A stretch of DNA of 64,000 nt. Source: Caulobacter sp. BP25 (GTDB lineage: Bacteria > Pseudomonadota > Alphaproteobacteria > Caulobacterales > Caulobacteraceae). The stretch lies in assembly GCF_002737755.1 (NCBI RefSeq), contig NZ_PEGH01000019.1:207326-271325 (forward strand), written 5' to 3'. The stretch's first letter is position 1. Every line of letters begins with the position of its first letter. The notes beneath the pieces were generated by a model. It was not told where the DNA came from. It worked only from the letters and a program-made list of their open reading frames with translations, and did not search any database. Of the stretch, positions 1-6,869 are shown one piece after another. The position numbers and the translations under genes are program-made.

Positions 1-212
1 TAACGGGCTTCACCAACGGCGAGGAAGCCGCTGTCGAGCTCACGGACGTGGTGCCGTTCCTGATCGAGGACGAGTTCATCGCTCAAGGCGCGGACTACCG
101 CAAAGGTCCAGACTGGGCGCCCTTCATCGTCGAGGACGGCAAGCTGGTCACCGGCCAGAATCCCGCCAGCAGCGAAGGCGTCGCCAAGGCGCTGATCACG
201 CAGCTGAGCTAG
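1..212 (+). CDS. DJ-1/PfpI-family glutamine amidotransferase-like protein, C-terminal fragment
   Basis: Only the last 70 codons are in the window, starting in frame at base 3 and ending with TAG. The fragment carries the typical end of the DJ-1/PfpI class I amidotransferase-like family: a VVPFLIEDEF segment, then a G-x-D-Y-x-x-G-x-x-W-x-PF stretch and the closing TGQNPASSE motif. Members act in the cytosol as stress-related hydrolases, glyoxalases or chaperones, and the fragment cannot say which. The catalytic cysteine would lie upstream of the window. A perfect hairpin with a pyrimidine-rich tail follows the stop, so the gene probably ends its transcript here and is not co-transcribed with the ferritin-like gene that follows. 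Confidence 0.75.
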   Translation, partial: TGFTNGEEAAVELTDVVPFLIEDEFIAQGADYRKGPDWAPFIVEDGKLVTGQNPASSEGVAKALITQLS

Positions 213-223
213 TCCCGAGCCTT

Positions 224-255
224 GAGGCGGCCCTAGGCCGCCTCTTCCCCTCTTC
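224..255 (+). terminator. Rho-independent terminator after the DJ-1-like gene
   Basis: GAGGCGGCC (224-232) and GGCCGCCTC (236-244) form a perfect 9-bp stem with a 3-nt loop. A T/C-rich tail (TTCCCCTCTTC) follows. The hairpin starts 11 bases after the stop codon. The tail is not a pure T run. Confidence 0.6.
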
Positions 256-275
256 ATACGAAATACGAGACCAAC

Positions 276-731
276 ATGAGCAGCGAGATCCAAACCGCGC
301 TGAACGGCCTAATCAATCAGTTCTGGTCAGGCCTGATCCAGCACCGCACCCACGCGACCGCCTTGAGCGCGCTCGGCTACGAGAAGCTCGCCAAGGCCAT
401 GCAGCAACGCATCTCGGACGAGCCCGAGACTATCGAGGCTCTTCAAAAGCGCTTGCTGGACCTGGGCGGTGAGATCGTCTTCCAGACCTATGCGCCGGTC
501 CTTGGCCAGGATGTGCGCGGCATCCTTGGCAACGACCTGCGACTTCAGGAGCAAGGCCTTCCCGTGCTTGCCGACGCGGTGCGCCTGGCCGCCGAACGGG
601 GCGACGTTGTCACGCGGCGGCTTCTGGAGGACGTCCTCCTCGACGAGGAGGCCCACCTCAACTGGCTTCGAGACGAGACCAGCCTTCTTGAACGCCTGGG
701 AGACGCGCTCTACCTGGCACGCGCGGCTTGA
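276..731 (+). CDS. Bacterioferritin-like protein with a degenerate ferroxidase centre
   Basis: A 151-residue four-helix-bundle protein close to the usual bacterioferritin length (about 158). The C-terminal half matches Bfr best: DEEAHLNWL (residues 123-131) corresponds to the DEEGHIDWLE metal-binding helix. By eye alignment, Glu49, Glu125 and His127 are kept. The position of the first-helix ligand Glu18 is a Phe, the His54 position is a Thr, and the haem ligand Met52 is a Pro (Pro50 here). It therefore probably binds no haem and has at most a partial di-iron site. It may be a structural subunit, a partner of a normal Bfr, or a diverged ferritin-like protein. The gene stands alone, with a terminator upstream and no clear ribosome-binding site. 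Confidence 0.65.
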   Translation: MSSEIQTALNGLINQFWSGLIQHRTHATALSALGYEKLAKAMQQRISDEPETIEALQKRLLDLGGEIVFQTYAPVLGQDVRGILGNDLRLQEQGLPVLADAVRLAAERGDVVTRRLLEDVLLDEEAHLNWLRDETSLLERLGDALYLARAA

Positions 732-781
732 CGATCCCCGGGATGACCGCCTGGGGACGAGTATCTCCCCCGGGCGGCGTC

Positions 782-901
782 CTAACGGCTCATGTCGTAG
801 AGGACTTCGCGAAGGTACTTCAGCATAAGCGCCACCCGAGACTCCCGACGCGGCGTGACCGTGGCGGCGATGGGCTGGCGGGTCGATCTGGGCGTGGCCA
901 T
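782..901 (-). CDS. Possible small protein of 39 residues, unknown function
   Basis: A short minus-strand frame starts with ATG at 901, preceded by AAGGA about 8 bases upstream, and ends with TAG at 782. The product is basic, and its C-terminal half (RVALMLKYLREVLYDMSR) would form a regular amphipathic helix, unlike a random frame. It lies in the otherwise empty stretch between the ferritin-like gene and the efflux gene (732-986). No family is recognised. It could equally be the remnant end of a longer gene. Confidence 0.35.
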   Translation of the reverse strand: MATPRSTRQPIAATVTPRRESRVALMLKYLREVLYDMSR

Positions 902-986
902 CGAAGTCTATCCTTGCCTTAGCGGAGCTCGACGCTCTTGGGAAAACCGGCGCGGACACAGCCGACATCAGCGAATGCGCCGGGGC

Positions 987-2087
987 CTAACGCTCGAGCT
1001 TCACACTGACCGTCGTCGATAGGCCCGGCCGCAAGCGCGCGACCTCGGCCTGGCCCGGGTCGATCCGGATCCGGACGGGCACGCGCTGGACGATCTTGGT
1101 GAAGTTACCCGTCCCCGGTTCGAACGGCAGCAGCGAGAACTGGGAGCCCGACCCTGGCGCGAAGCTCTCCACGTGGCCTTTCAGCGCCTTGCCGTTCAGG
1201 GCGTCGACCTTGATCGTCGCTTCCTGGCCCGGCAGCATCCGCTCGACCTGGGTCTCCTTGAAGTTCGCCACGACGTAGAGCGCCTTCATCGGCACGATGG
1301 TCATGAGACGCGTACCCGGCTGGACATAGTCGCCAGGCTCGGCCTGCCGGTCGCCGACCACGCCGTCGATAGGCGAGCGCACAAGGGCGTGTCCTTGGTC
1401 CTGACGGGCGAGCGCGAGCGCGGCGCGAGCCCGCGCGACGGCAGCATCGGCTTGAGACAGACCCGCGATCAGCGTGGCGCGCTTGGCGGCGGTGACCGCC
1501 GCCTGGTCTTCCGCCACGGCCAGCTGGGCGCGGCTACGGTCGGCGGTCGACTGGGCCCCGATGGCCGTCGCCCGAAAACGCTCGACATCCCGGCGGGCGA
1601 CCGCGCCGCTATCGGCCAAATCCTCGTAACGCCGGCGGTCGGCCTGGGCCCGGGTGTTCTCGGCGTCGGCCGCGGCGATGGCCGTCTTGGCGGCGCGCAC
1701 ATTAGAGCCCGCTAGGCGTTGCTCGGCGTCCAGCGAGACAAGGGCGGCGCGCGCGCTGCTGGCCGCGGCCTCGGCATTGGCGAGATCGGCGTCCGCGGCC
1801 GCAAGGCGGGCGTCGAATTCCTCGGGGTCGATCCGGACCAGCGGATCACCGCGTCGAACGGCTTGATTGTGCGCCACCAACACCTCGGCGACCAAACCTC
1901 GAACGCGAGGCGCGATGGTGGAGCTGTCAGCCTGTACATAGGCGGCGTCGGTGGACACGGATCCCTTGGGCATGGCGATCAGGGCCGCGCCGCCAGCCGC
2001 CACGATGATCGCGCCGCCAACGGTCAGCACCGTCTTGCGCGACAGCAGCGCCTTGGCGGCGGCGGGCTTGAGGGTCGTGTCGGTCAA
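987..2087 (-). CDS. HlyD/EmrA-family membrane fusion protein of a drug efflux pump
   Basis: A 366-residue periplasmic adaptor. It has one N-terminal transmembrane segment (about residues 20-40), then a biotinyl-lipoyl half (SSTIAPRVRGLVAEVLVAHNQ), a long Ala-rich coiled-coil hairpin (about 90-235), the second lipoyl half (VRSPIDGVVGDR) and a beta-barrel domain (VVANFKETQVERMLPGQ). EmrA-type adaptors link an inner-membrane DHA2 transporter to an outer-membrane channel to expel lipophilic toxins. Its start overlaps the end of the TetR gene by 4 bp, so the two form one operon, and the DHA2 partner is encoded divergently just beyond. No outer-membrane factor gene is nearby, so TolC would have to come from elsewhere. 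Confidence 0.88.
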   Translation of the reverse strand: MTDTTLKPAAAKALLSRKTVLTVGGAIIVAAGGAALIAMPKGSVSTDAAYVQADSSTIAPRVRGLVAEVLVAHNQAVRRGDPLVRIDPEEFDARLAAADADLANAEAAASSARAALVSLDAEQRLAGSNVRAAKTAIAAADAENTRAQADRRRYEDLADSGAVARRDVERFRATAIGAQSTADRSRAQLAVAEDQAAVTAAKRATLIAGLSQADAAVARARAALALARQDQGHALVRSPIDGVVGDRQAEPGDYVQPGTRLMTIVPMKALYVVANFKETQVERMLPGQEATIKVDALNGKALKGHVESFAPGSGSQFSLLPFEPGTGNFTKIVQRVPVRIRIDPGQAEVARLRPGLSTTVSVKLER

Positions 2088-2677
2088 TGCGCCGTCTCCA
2101 GATCAAGGCGGCGCTTAAGCTCCGAACGACAGCGCACGAGCAGCGCATCGGAGCGCGCCGCATCCGGCTCGGCGCGCGCCAGCATCACCGCGCCGACCAG
2201 TTCGGCGAGTACGGAGGCGACCTCCTCATCCGCCCGGCCGCGACCAAGCGCTGAAAGATGGGCGGCGATCACGTCCGTCAGGTGACGCACGCCTTGCACG
2301 TAGCTTTGACGCGCCGCTTCGGTCAGTCGGGGAATGTCGACCGCCAGATACGGTAACGGGCAGCCACTGACGCGCGAGTCCCGATGGCGGGGCGACAAGT
2401 AAAAGTCGATGTAGTCGATCAGGGCCTCGCGCGGCGGCAATCCCTTCATCTTCTCGAGCTTCGCGGTCGGCCCGCCCTCGAACATGTGGGCGATGGCTTC
2501 AGCGATGAAGTCCTCCTTGGAGGCGAAGTGGGCGTAAAAGCCGCCATGGGTCAGGCCCGCGCGCGACATGACGCCAGCGACGCCGACGCGGTGTGGTCCC
2601 TCCTCGCGGATGGCCTTAGCGGCTTCGTCCAACACCTTCTTTCGGGTGCGCGCCTTGTGGTCGCTGTCATATCGCAT
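2084..2677 (-). CDS. TetR-family repressor of the adjacent efflux genes
   Basis: A 197-residue regulator. The N-terminal helix-turn-helix covers about residues 15-60 (GVMSRAGLTHGGFYAHFASKEDF), followed by an alpha-helical ligand-binding domain. The Gly-Gly-Phe-Tyr-Ala-His-Phe-x-Ser-Lys signature is of the AcrR/NemR-like type. It is first in an operon with the HlyD adaptor (4-bp overlap) and divergent from the DHA2 transporter. The short intergenic space holds a 28-bp imperfect palindrome overlapping possible promoters on both strands. It most likely represses both directions until a toxic ligand binds. The ligand is unknown. Confidence 0.88.
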   Translation of the reverse strand: MRYDSDHKARTRKKVLDEAAKAIREEGPHRVGVAGVMSRAGLTHGGFYAHFASKEDFIAEAIAHMFEGGPTAKLEKMKGLPPREALIDYIDFYLSPRHRDSRVSGCPLPYLAVDIPRLTEAARQSYVQGVRHLTDVIAAHLSALGRGRADEEVASVLAELVGAVMLARAEPDAARSDALLVRCRSELKRRLDLETAH

Positions 2678-2694
2678 CTTGCGGCCTCGCTTAG

Positions 2695-2722
2695 ATGATC
2701 CTTATAATATTATGACTATCAT
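2695..2722. promoter_or_regulatory. TetR operator overlapping divergent promoters
   Basis: Bases 2695-2722 form an imperfect palindrome centred between 2708 and 2709: 11 of 14 pairs match, with outer arms ATGAT/ATCAT and core ATAATATTAT. The plus strand carries a perfect -10 hexamer TATAAT at 2703-2708 with TTGCGG 18 bases upstream. The minus strand carries TATAAG (2701-2706) 18 bases from TTGAAA (2725-2730). A repressor bound here would block both promoters. The operator role is inferred from position and symmetry. Confidence 0.6.
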
Positions 2723-2738
2723 ATTTTCAAGAGCGGCC

Positions 2739-4325
2739 ATGAACGCCCAGGACCACAGGCCGATCGACCCGGGCGCGCTGCCGACCAAGGTCAAGTTCCT
2801 GATCTTCGGAGTCATGGCCTTCGGCCAGTTCATGGCCCTGATCGACATCCAGATCGTGGCCGCCTCGCTGAACGATGTGCAGGCGGGGCTGTCGGCGGGA
2901 CCCGACGAGATCAGCTGGGTTCAGACCGGCTACCTGATGGCCGAGCTGGTGATGATCCCGTTCGCCGCGTTCCTCGCCCAGGCCCTGTCGACCCGGTGGC
3001 TGTTTGCGTTATCGGCCGGCCTGTTCACGCTGTCATCGGCGCTGTGCGGCATGGCTTGGGACATCGACTCGATGATCCTGTTTCGCGTGCTACAGGGCTT
3101 CACCGGCGGGGCCATGGTGCCCACCGTGTTCGCCACCGGCTTTGCGATGTTCTCCGGACCGCAGCGGGCGATGATCCCAGCGATCCTGGGCATGGTCTCG
3201 GTTCTGGCGCCGACGTTGGGACCCACGGTCGGCGGCTGGCTTACCCAAGCCGTAGGATGGCGGTCGATCTTCTACATCAACATCATCCCAGGCGCGCTCG
3301 TGACGCTCCTGGCGATCACGGTCATCAAGGTCGATCGACCCAATTTCAAGATGCTGAAGGCCATCGACTATTCGCATCTCGTCGCCATGGCCGTCTTTCT
3401 GGGCGGACTGGAATATGTGCTGGAGGAAGGTCCGCGAAAGCAGTGGTTCGAGGACACAGGCATCGCCATCACCGCCTGGGTGGCGCTCGTGGCCTTCGCG
3501 CTCTTCGTCGAGCGCTCGTTCCGCTCCGGCGGTCCGATCGTCAAGCTCACGCCGTTTCGCAAGCCGACCTTCGCCTTCGCCTGCGCCTTCAACTTGGTGA
3601 TCGGCTTTGGCCTCTACGCCTCGACCTACCTGATCCCGGTATTTCTGGGCCGGGTGCGCGGGTACGACAGCCTCGAGATCGGCACGACCGTGTTCGTGAC
3701 CGGCATCGCCCAGATCCTGTCGACGGTGGTCGCCGCTCGCCTCTCAACGAAAGTCGATCAACGCATCGTCGTCAGCATCGGCCTGACCCTTTTCGCCGCC
3801 GCCCTGTGGCTGACCTCGCACATGAGCAGCCAGTGGGGCTTCGCCGATCTCCTGGTTCCCCAGGCCCTGCGGGGTTTCGCGATCATGCTTTGCATCGTGC
3901 CCAGCGTTGGCCTGGCGCTTGGCGGTTTCGAGATGGCCGAATTGCGCTACGCATCGGGGCTCTTTAACCTGATGCGCAACCTAGGCGGGGCGATCGGCAT
4001 CGCCGTGGTCAACACCTGGCTCGGTGACAACACCCGCATCCACGTGGCCCGTCTCGGCGAGGCGCTTGGCGTTGCTGGCCGCGCCGGTTCCGAGGCGCTT
4101 TCGAACATGACCGACAGCATCGCGGCGCGAACGCCCGACGCCGCTCACGCTGCACTGATCCTGCAAGGCGAGCTGGCCAGGGTGGTGGGCCGGGAAGCCC
4201 TGACACTGGCCTTCAACGACGTCTTCCGCGTCATGGCGATGTTGTTCCTCGCAGCGCTCGTCATGGCCCCGTTCTGCAAGCCTCCGCCGTTGAACGGCGC
4301 AAAACCGCCGCCGGACAACCATTAG
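2739..4325 (+). CDS. DHA2-family MFS multidrug transporter (EmrB-like)
   Basis: A 528-residue polytopic inner-membrane protein of the 14-helix DHA2 drug:proton antiporter type. DIQIVAASLNDVQ after the first helix and the antiporter motif C region LGPTVGGWLT followed by WRSIFYIN are characteristic. It should form a tripartite pump with the divergently encoded HlyD adaptor. The ATG at 2739 was chosen. An in-frame ATG at 2714's codon (2712) lies inside the palindromic operator and only a few bases from the -10 box, so it is unlikely to be translated. Regulation by the neighbouring TetR protein is inferred. Substrates cannot be predicted. Confidence 0.88.
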   Translation: MNAQDHRPIDPGALPTKVKFLIFGVMAFGQFMALIDIQIVAASLNDVQAGLSAGPDEISWVQTGYLMAELVMIPFAAFLAQALSTRWLFALSAGLFTLSSALCGMAWDIDSMILFRVLQGFTGGAMVPTVFATGFAMFSGPQRAMIPAILGMVSVLAPTLGPTVGGWLTQAVGWRSIFYINIIPGALVTLLAITVIKVDRPNFKMLKAIDYSHLVAMAVFLGGLEYVLEEGPRKQWFEDTGIAITAWVALVAFALFVERSFRSGGPIVKLTPFRKPTFAFACAFNLVIGFGLYASTYLIPVFLGRVRGYDSLEIGTTVFVTGIAQILSTVVAARLSTKVDQRIVVSIGLTLFAAALWLTSHMSSQWGFADLLVPQALRGFAIMLCIVPSVGLALGGFEMAELRYASGLFNLMRNLGGAIGIAVVNTWLGDNTRIHVARLGEALGVAGRAGSEALSNMTDSIAARTPDAAHAALILQGELARVVGREALTLAFNDVFRVMAMLFLAALVMAPFCKPPPLNGAKPPPDNH

Positions 4326-4399
4326 CCGTGGGTGATGGCCAAACTGCCGAGACGCGCCAGGCTTCCCCGGCCGTGCGGTCGGGTGGGAAGGCGTCATAG

Positions 4400-4438
4400 C
4401 CATCGCTTAAAAGCGGAGCTTCCGAAGCTCAGCGATGG
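4400..4438 (+). terminator. Nested hairpin downstream of the DHA2 transporter
   Basis: CCATCGCT (4400-4407) pairs with AGCGATGG (4431-4438), and inside it GAGCTT (4416-4421) pairs with AAGCTC (4425-4430). The structure lies 75 bases after the transporter stop. There is no T run, so it may be a processing or Rho-linked end rather than an intrinsic terminator. Confidence 0.35.
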
Positions 4439-4531
4439 GTCATTAGCCGCTAGCATGACCGTCAATGCAGCCCGGATGCGTCAAGCCTCAGGCTCGTAGC
4501 TCAACGGCGACGGACCGCTGGTCGGCAAGCT

Positions 4532-4564
4532 GCTTGCCAGTTGCTTGCCAGTTACTTGCCAGAA
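4532..4564 (+). repeat. Three tandem 11-bp repeats near the tRNA fragment
   Basis: Two identical copies of GCTTGCCAGTT (4532-4542, 4543-4553) are followed by a third, diverged copy ACTTGCCAGAA (4554-4564). The reverse complement of the core, GGCAAGC, occurs at 4524-4530. Short directly repeated sites beside a tRNA-derived attachment site resemble arm-type binding sites of tyrosine integrases. That reading is inference. Confidence 0.6.
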
Positions 4565-4646
4565 ACGAACCGAAATGGACCGAGCGAGACGGCAAGAACC
4601 CAACCGCAACGCCTTATTCCATCTGGATTTCAGCTAGATTTACGAT

Positions 4647-4693
4647 CGTTCACACCGAGGGGGTCACAGGTTCAATCCCTGTCGCATCGACCA
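4647..4693 (+). pseudogene. tRNA-Val(CAC) 3'-half fragment, probable attachment-site scar
   Basis: The segment starts at the anticodon loop TTCACAC (anticodon CAC), continues through the 3' anticodon strand CGAGG, variable loop, a complete T arm (stem ACAGG/CCTGT around TTCAATC), the 3' acceptor strand CGCATCG, discriminator A and CCA. The 5' half is missing: the bases upstream pair with the anticodon stem at only three of five positions, and no D arm is found. A fragment beginning at the anticodon loop is what a tyrosine-integrase crossover in a tRNA gene leaves behind. An intact tRNA-Val(CAC) should sit elsewhere in the chromosome. Confidence 0.7.
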
Positions 4694-4749
4694 TTGTTTC
4701 TTCCAAATCGCTTTCCATAAAGTTCGCCGGACGTGAGCCACGCTGACGT

Positions 4750-5358
4750 TCAGTCGGCGACCTTGGCGTAGGCTCGGATGAAGGTGTCGGCGGCGGCCTC
4801 GGCCGCGATCGACAGGCTTTCCTCGTCAACGCTTTTCGCCGACCCTTCCAGCAAGCGTTGAATCGGGCCGGCCTCGCACAGAGCGTGCAACTGGTTGACG
4901 GCCGTCCAAGGGTCGACGCGGCGCATGCGCCCCTCGTCCATCGCCCGCTCGAAGTCCTCGGCCATCCGAGCCCATCCGCGCTTGGGTCCGTTCTCGTAGA
5001 ACAGGCGTCCCAGGTCAGACTTCGCGCCCTCGGCATAGACGATCCGCCGGAACGCTATGACTTCATCGCTGCTGATGAACCGCACGAAGGTCTGCGCGAA
5101 CCGCCGCACCGCCTCGGCAAGATTCTCGCCGCCATGGAAGGCCTCGAACATGGGCTCGACCTGCGCGGCGCCTTTCTCAAGCATCATCGCGACAAACAGC
5201 TCCTCCTTGGAGGCGAAGTAGCTGTAGAGCGTCTGCTTGGATCCGCCCACGCGCGCGGAAACCTCCGCCATGCTGGTCGCGACATAGCCGCGCTCCAGGA
5301 ACACGCTCTTGGCGGCTTCCAGGATCGCGCGCCGCTTCTCTTCGCTCTTAACCCGCAT
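4750..5358 (-). CDS. TetR-family transcriptional regulator
   Basis: A 202-residue regulator starting at the ATG at 5358 (MRVKSEEKRRAIL). The helix-turn-helix is at about residues 14-58, with SMAEVSARVGGSKQTLYSYFASKEEL as recognition region. The C-terminal part carries the FRRIVYAEGAKSDLGRLFYENGP stretch seen in AefR-like TetR proteins. Longer in-frame starts upstream would cover the probable promoter and are not supported. It is divergent from the DUF3429/SDR pair, and an inverted repeat AACCGT-N5-ACGGTT lies 79 bases upstream of its start. It ends close to the tRNA-Val scar, so it may be either island or core DNA. Confidence 0.85.
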   Translation of the reverse strand: MRVKSEEKRRAILEAAKSVFLERGYVATSMAEVSARVGGSKQTLYSYFASKEELFVAMMLEKGAAQVEPMFEAFHGGENLAEAVRRFAQTFVRFISSDEVIAFRRIVYAEGAKSDLGRLFYENGPKRGWARMAEDFERAMDEGRMRRVDPWTAVNQLHALCEAGPIQRLLEGSAKSVDEESLSIAAEAAADTFIRAYAKVAD

Positions 5359-5436
5359 GGCCAGCGGCCTCACAAACTCTTTTCTAGACCAAGCCGTACA
5401 CTTCAGCCCAGAAGGCGTCATCGTCGAATATAGCGC

Positions 5437-5453
5437 AACCGTCCTGTACGGTT
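5437..5453. promoter_or_regulatory. Candidate TetR operator AACCGT-N5-ACGGTT
   Basis: A perfect 6-bp inverted repeat with 5-bp spacer lies between the divergent TetR and DUF3429 genes. On the minus strand it is just upstream of a TATATT (5427-5432), so binding would cover the regulator's own promoter. Autoregulation is inferred. Confidence 0.45.
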
Positions 5454-5571
5454 TGAAAAAGGATCGACGCACAGGCTTCAGCCCCACGGCGCGGCGTCAT
5501 CCGATCGCGTGAACCGTCCGTATCCCTTCTCTGAGCCCTTGGCGGGCGCTCGATCAGAGGAGCGGGAAATC

Positions 5572-6048
5572 ATGTCGCGCGTGGAAGGAGTCGGCCAAGA
5601 GCGGTCCCAGGCTCAATTGATGACAGCGCTCGGGGCGCTGGGCTTGATCCCCTTCCTGGCGCCGCCGGTTCTGCGGATCGACTGGTTCGAGCCTATCCTA
5701 GCCTGGAGCAGCCTTCAGATCATCTATGGCGCGGCCATCCTGTCCTTCCTGGGCGGCGTGCGGGCGGCGCAGGCGGTGTTCAGCGACGATTGTCGCGCGG
5801 ACACGCTGATCCTGGCCATGGCGCCGCCGCTGGTCGGCTGGGTCCTCGCCGCGATCGGCGTCATGGGACAGACCGAACCACGCCTGGCTGCCGACGCCCT
5901 TCTGGGCATGGCCGCCGCCCTGGCCGCCCAGGGCGTCTGGGACGTCACCTCCAGCGCTCTCCCAGAATGGTATCGACAGCTGCGGCTGCCGCTTACGGCC
6001 ATGGCTTGTATCGGCCTGGTGATCGGCGCGGCCGTGGTGGGCGGCTGA
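5572..6048 (+). CDS. DUF3429-family membrane protein
   Basis: A 158-residue protein with four predicted transmembrane helices (LGALGLIPFLAPPVL; LQIIYGAAILSFLGGVRAA; TLILAMAPPLVGWVLAAIG; LTAMACIGLVIGAAVVGG). The GAAILSFLGGV-x-W/A motif is typical of DUF3429 proteins, whose function is unknown. The ATG at 5572 is preceded by AGAGGAG (5556-5562) with good spacing, which favours it over upstream GTG/ATG alternatives. The SDR gene starts one base after its stop, so the two are co-translated. Divergence from a TetR gene suggests control by that regulator. Confidence 0.75.
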   Translation: MSRVEGVGQERSQAQLMTALGALGLIPFLAPPVLRIDWFEPILAWSSLQIIYGAAILSFLGGVRAAQAVFSDDCRADTLILAMAPPLVGWVLAAIGVMGQTEPRLAADALLGMAAALAAQGVWDVTSSALPEWYRQLRLPLTAMACIGLVIGAAVVGG

Positions 6049-6049
6049 G

Positions 6050-6790
6050 ATGGCCTTGGACGACACGCGCGCCCCACGACTGGCAGTCGTGATTGGCGCG
6101 GGCGGCGGCCTGGGCCGCGCCTTCGTGAAGGAACTGCGAAGCGAGCCCGGCTGGACCAAGGTGGTCGGCGTCGGCCGACGACGACCGGACGATTGGCCAG
6201 AAGACCCTCGCCTGCCGTTCCTGGTCGCCAACCTGCTAGACGAGGACGCCCTGGCGGATCTGGCGAGCGCGCTGTCGGCACTGGGCTCGCCCGGCCTGAT
6301 CCTGATCGCGACCGGCCTTCTGCATGAGCCTGGCCTGATGCCCGAGAAGGCGATGAAGACGGTGACGGCCGCCAGTCTCTCGCGACTGTTCGAGGTCAAC
6401 GCGGTGCTGCCAGCGCTAATCTGCAAACACCTGGCGCCGCTACTGCCCCGAGACGAACGCAGCGTGATCGCCGCGCTCTCGGCCCGCGTGGGCAGCATTG
6501 GAGACAACCGGCTGGGCGGCTGGCACGCCTATCGCGCCAGCAAGGCGGCCCTGAACATGCTGATCCGGTGTCAGGCCATCGAGCTGGCGCGCGAACGCCC
6601 GTTGGCCATCTGCGCCGTCCTGCATCCTGGAACCGTGGATACGCCGCTTAGCGCGCCGTTCGCGCGGGCCAGCCGTTCGGTCGAGCCGCCGCAGACCGCG
6701 GCCGCGCGCCTGCTGAAGGTCATCCACCAGCTCGAACCCGCCGACAGCGGCGATTTCTTCGACTACGATGGGGCTCCCATCCCCTGGTGA
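6050..6790 (+). CDS. Short-chain dehydrogenase/reductase (CsgA-like SDR)
   Basis: A 246-residue Rossmann-fold oxidoreductase. The NAD(P)-binding motif GAGGGLG is at residues 16-22 and the catalytic Tyr161-x-x-x-Lys165 (YRASK) is present, with a Ser-rich segment (ALSARVGSIGDN) before it supplying the catalytic serine. The overall form, a short N-terminus and the HPGTVDTPLS substrate loop, is that of the C-factor/CsgA-like SDR group with undefined substrates. The ATG follows the DUF3429 stop after one base. The real substrate is unknown. Confidence 0.85.
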   Translation: MALDDTRAPRLAVVIGAGGGLGRAFVKELRSEPGWTKVVGVGRRRPDDWPEDPRLPFLVANLLDEDALADLASALSALGSPGLILIATGLLHEPGLMPEKAMKTVTAASLSRLFEVNAVLPALICKHLAPLLPRDERSVIAALSARVGSIGDNRLGGWHAYRASKAALNMLIRCQAIELARERPLAICAVLHPGTVDTPLSAPFARASRSVEPPQTAAARLLKVIHQLEPADSGDFFDYDGAPIPW

Positions 6791-6869
6791 TCGCACCTCC
6801 GTAGCCGCCCGCGCTGCGCGCTCCCGCCACGATCTGCTACCGCTGCGACGATCACGGAAGGAGCCCACC

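Larger units (their letters stand above)
4326..4749. other. Gene-free stretch: hairpin, tandem repeats and a tRNA fragment
   Basis: No convincing coding frame was found in these 424 bases. They hold the nested hairpin at 4400-4438, an inverted repeat GGCAAGC/GCTTGCC (4524-4538), three tandem 11-bp repeats (4532-4564) and the 3' half of a tRNA-Val gene (4647-4693). Together these look like one end of a former or present integration site. Confidence 0.55.

Noticed and set aside
2712..2738. An ATG at 2712 as the start of the DHA2 transporter
   Set aside because: It lies inside the palindrome and 4 bases from the -10 box, so it would be upstream of or at the transcription start.
4484..4510. TAGCTCAACGG, resembling a tRNA D arm, upstream of the tRNA-Val fragment
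   Set aside because: It does not form a cloverleaf with the 3' half and the distance of over 130 bases is too great; most likely chance.
4532..4564. CRISPR-like array
   Set aside because: The units are 11 bp with no spacers and there are no cas genes; no CRISPR array was seen anywhere in the window.
4465..4746. An open plus-strand frame of about 93 codons over the tRNA-Val fragment
   Set aside because: It reads through the tRNA T arm and the tandem repeats, has no ribosome-binding site and no protein-like composition.
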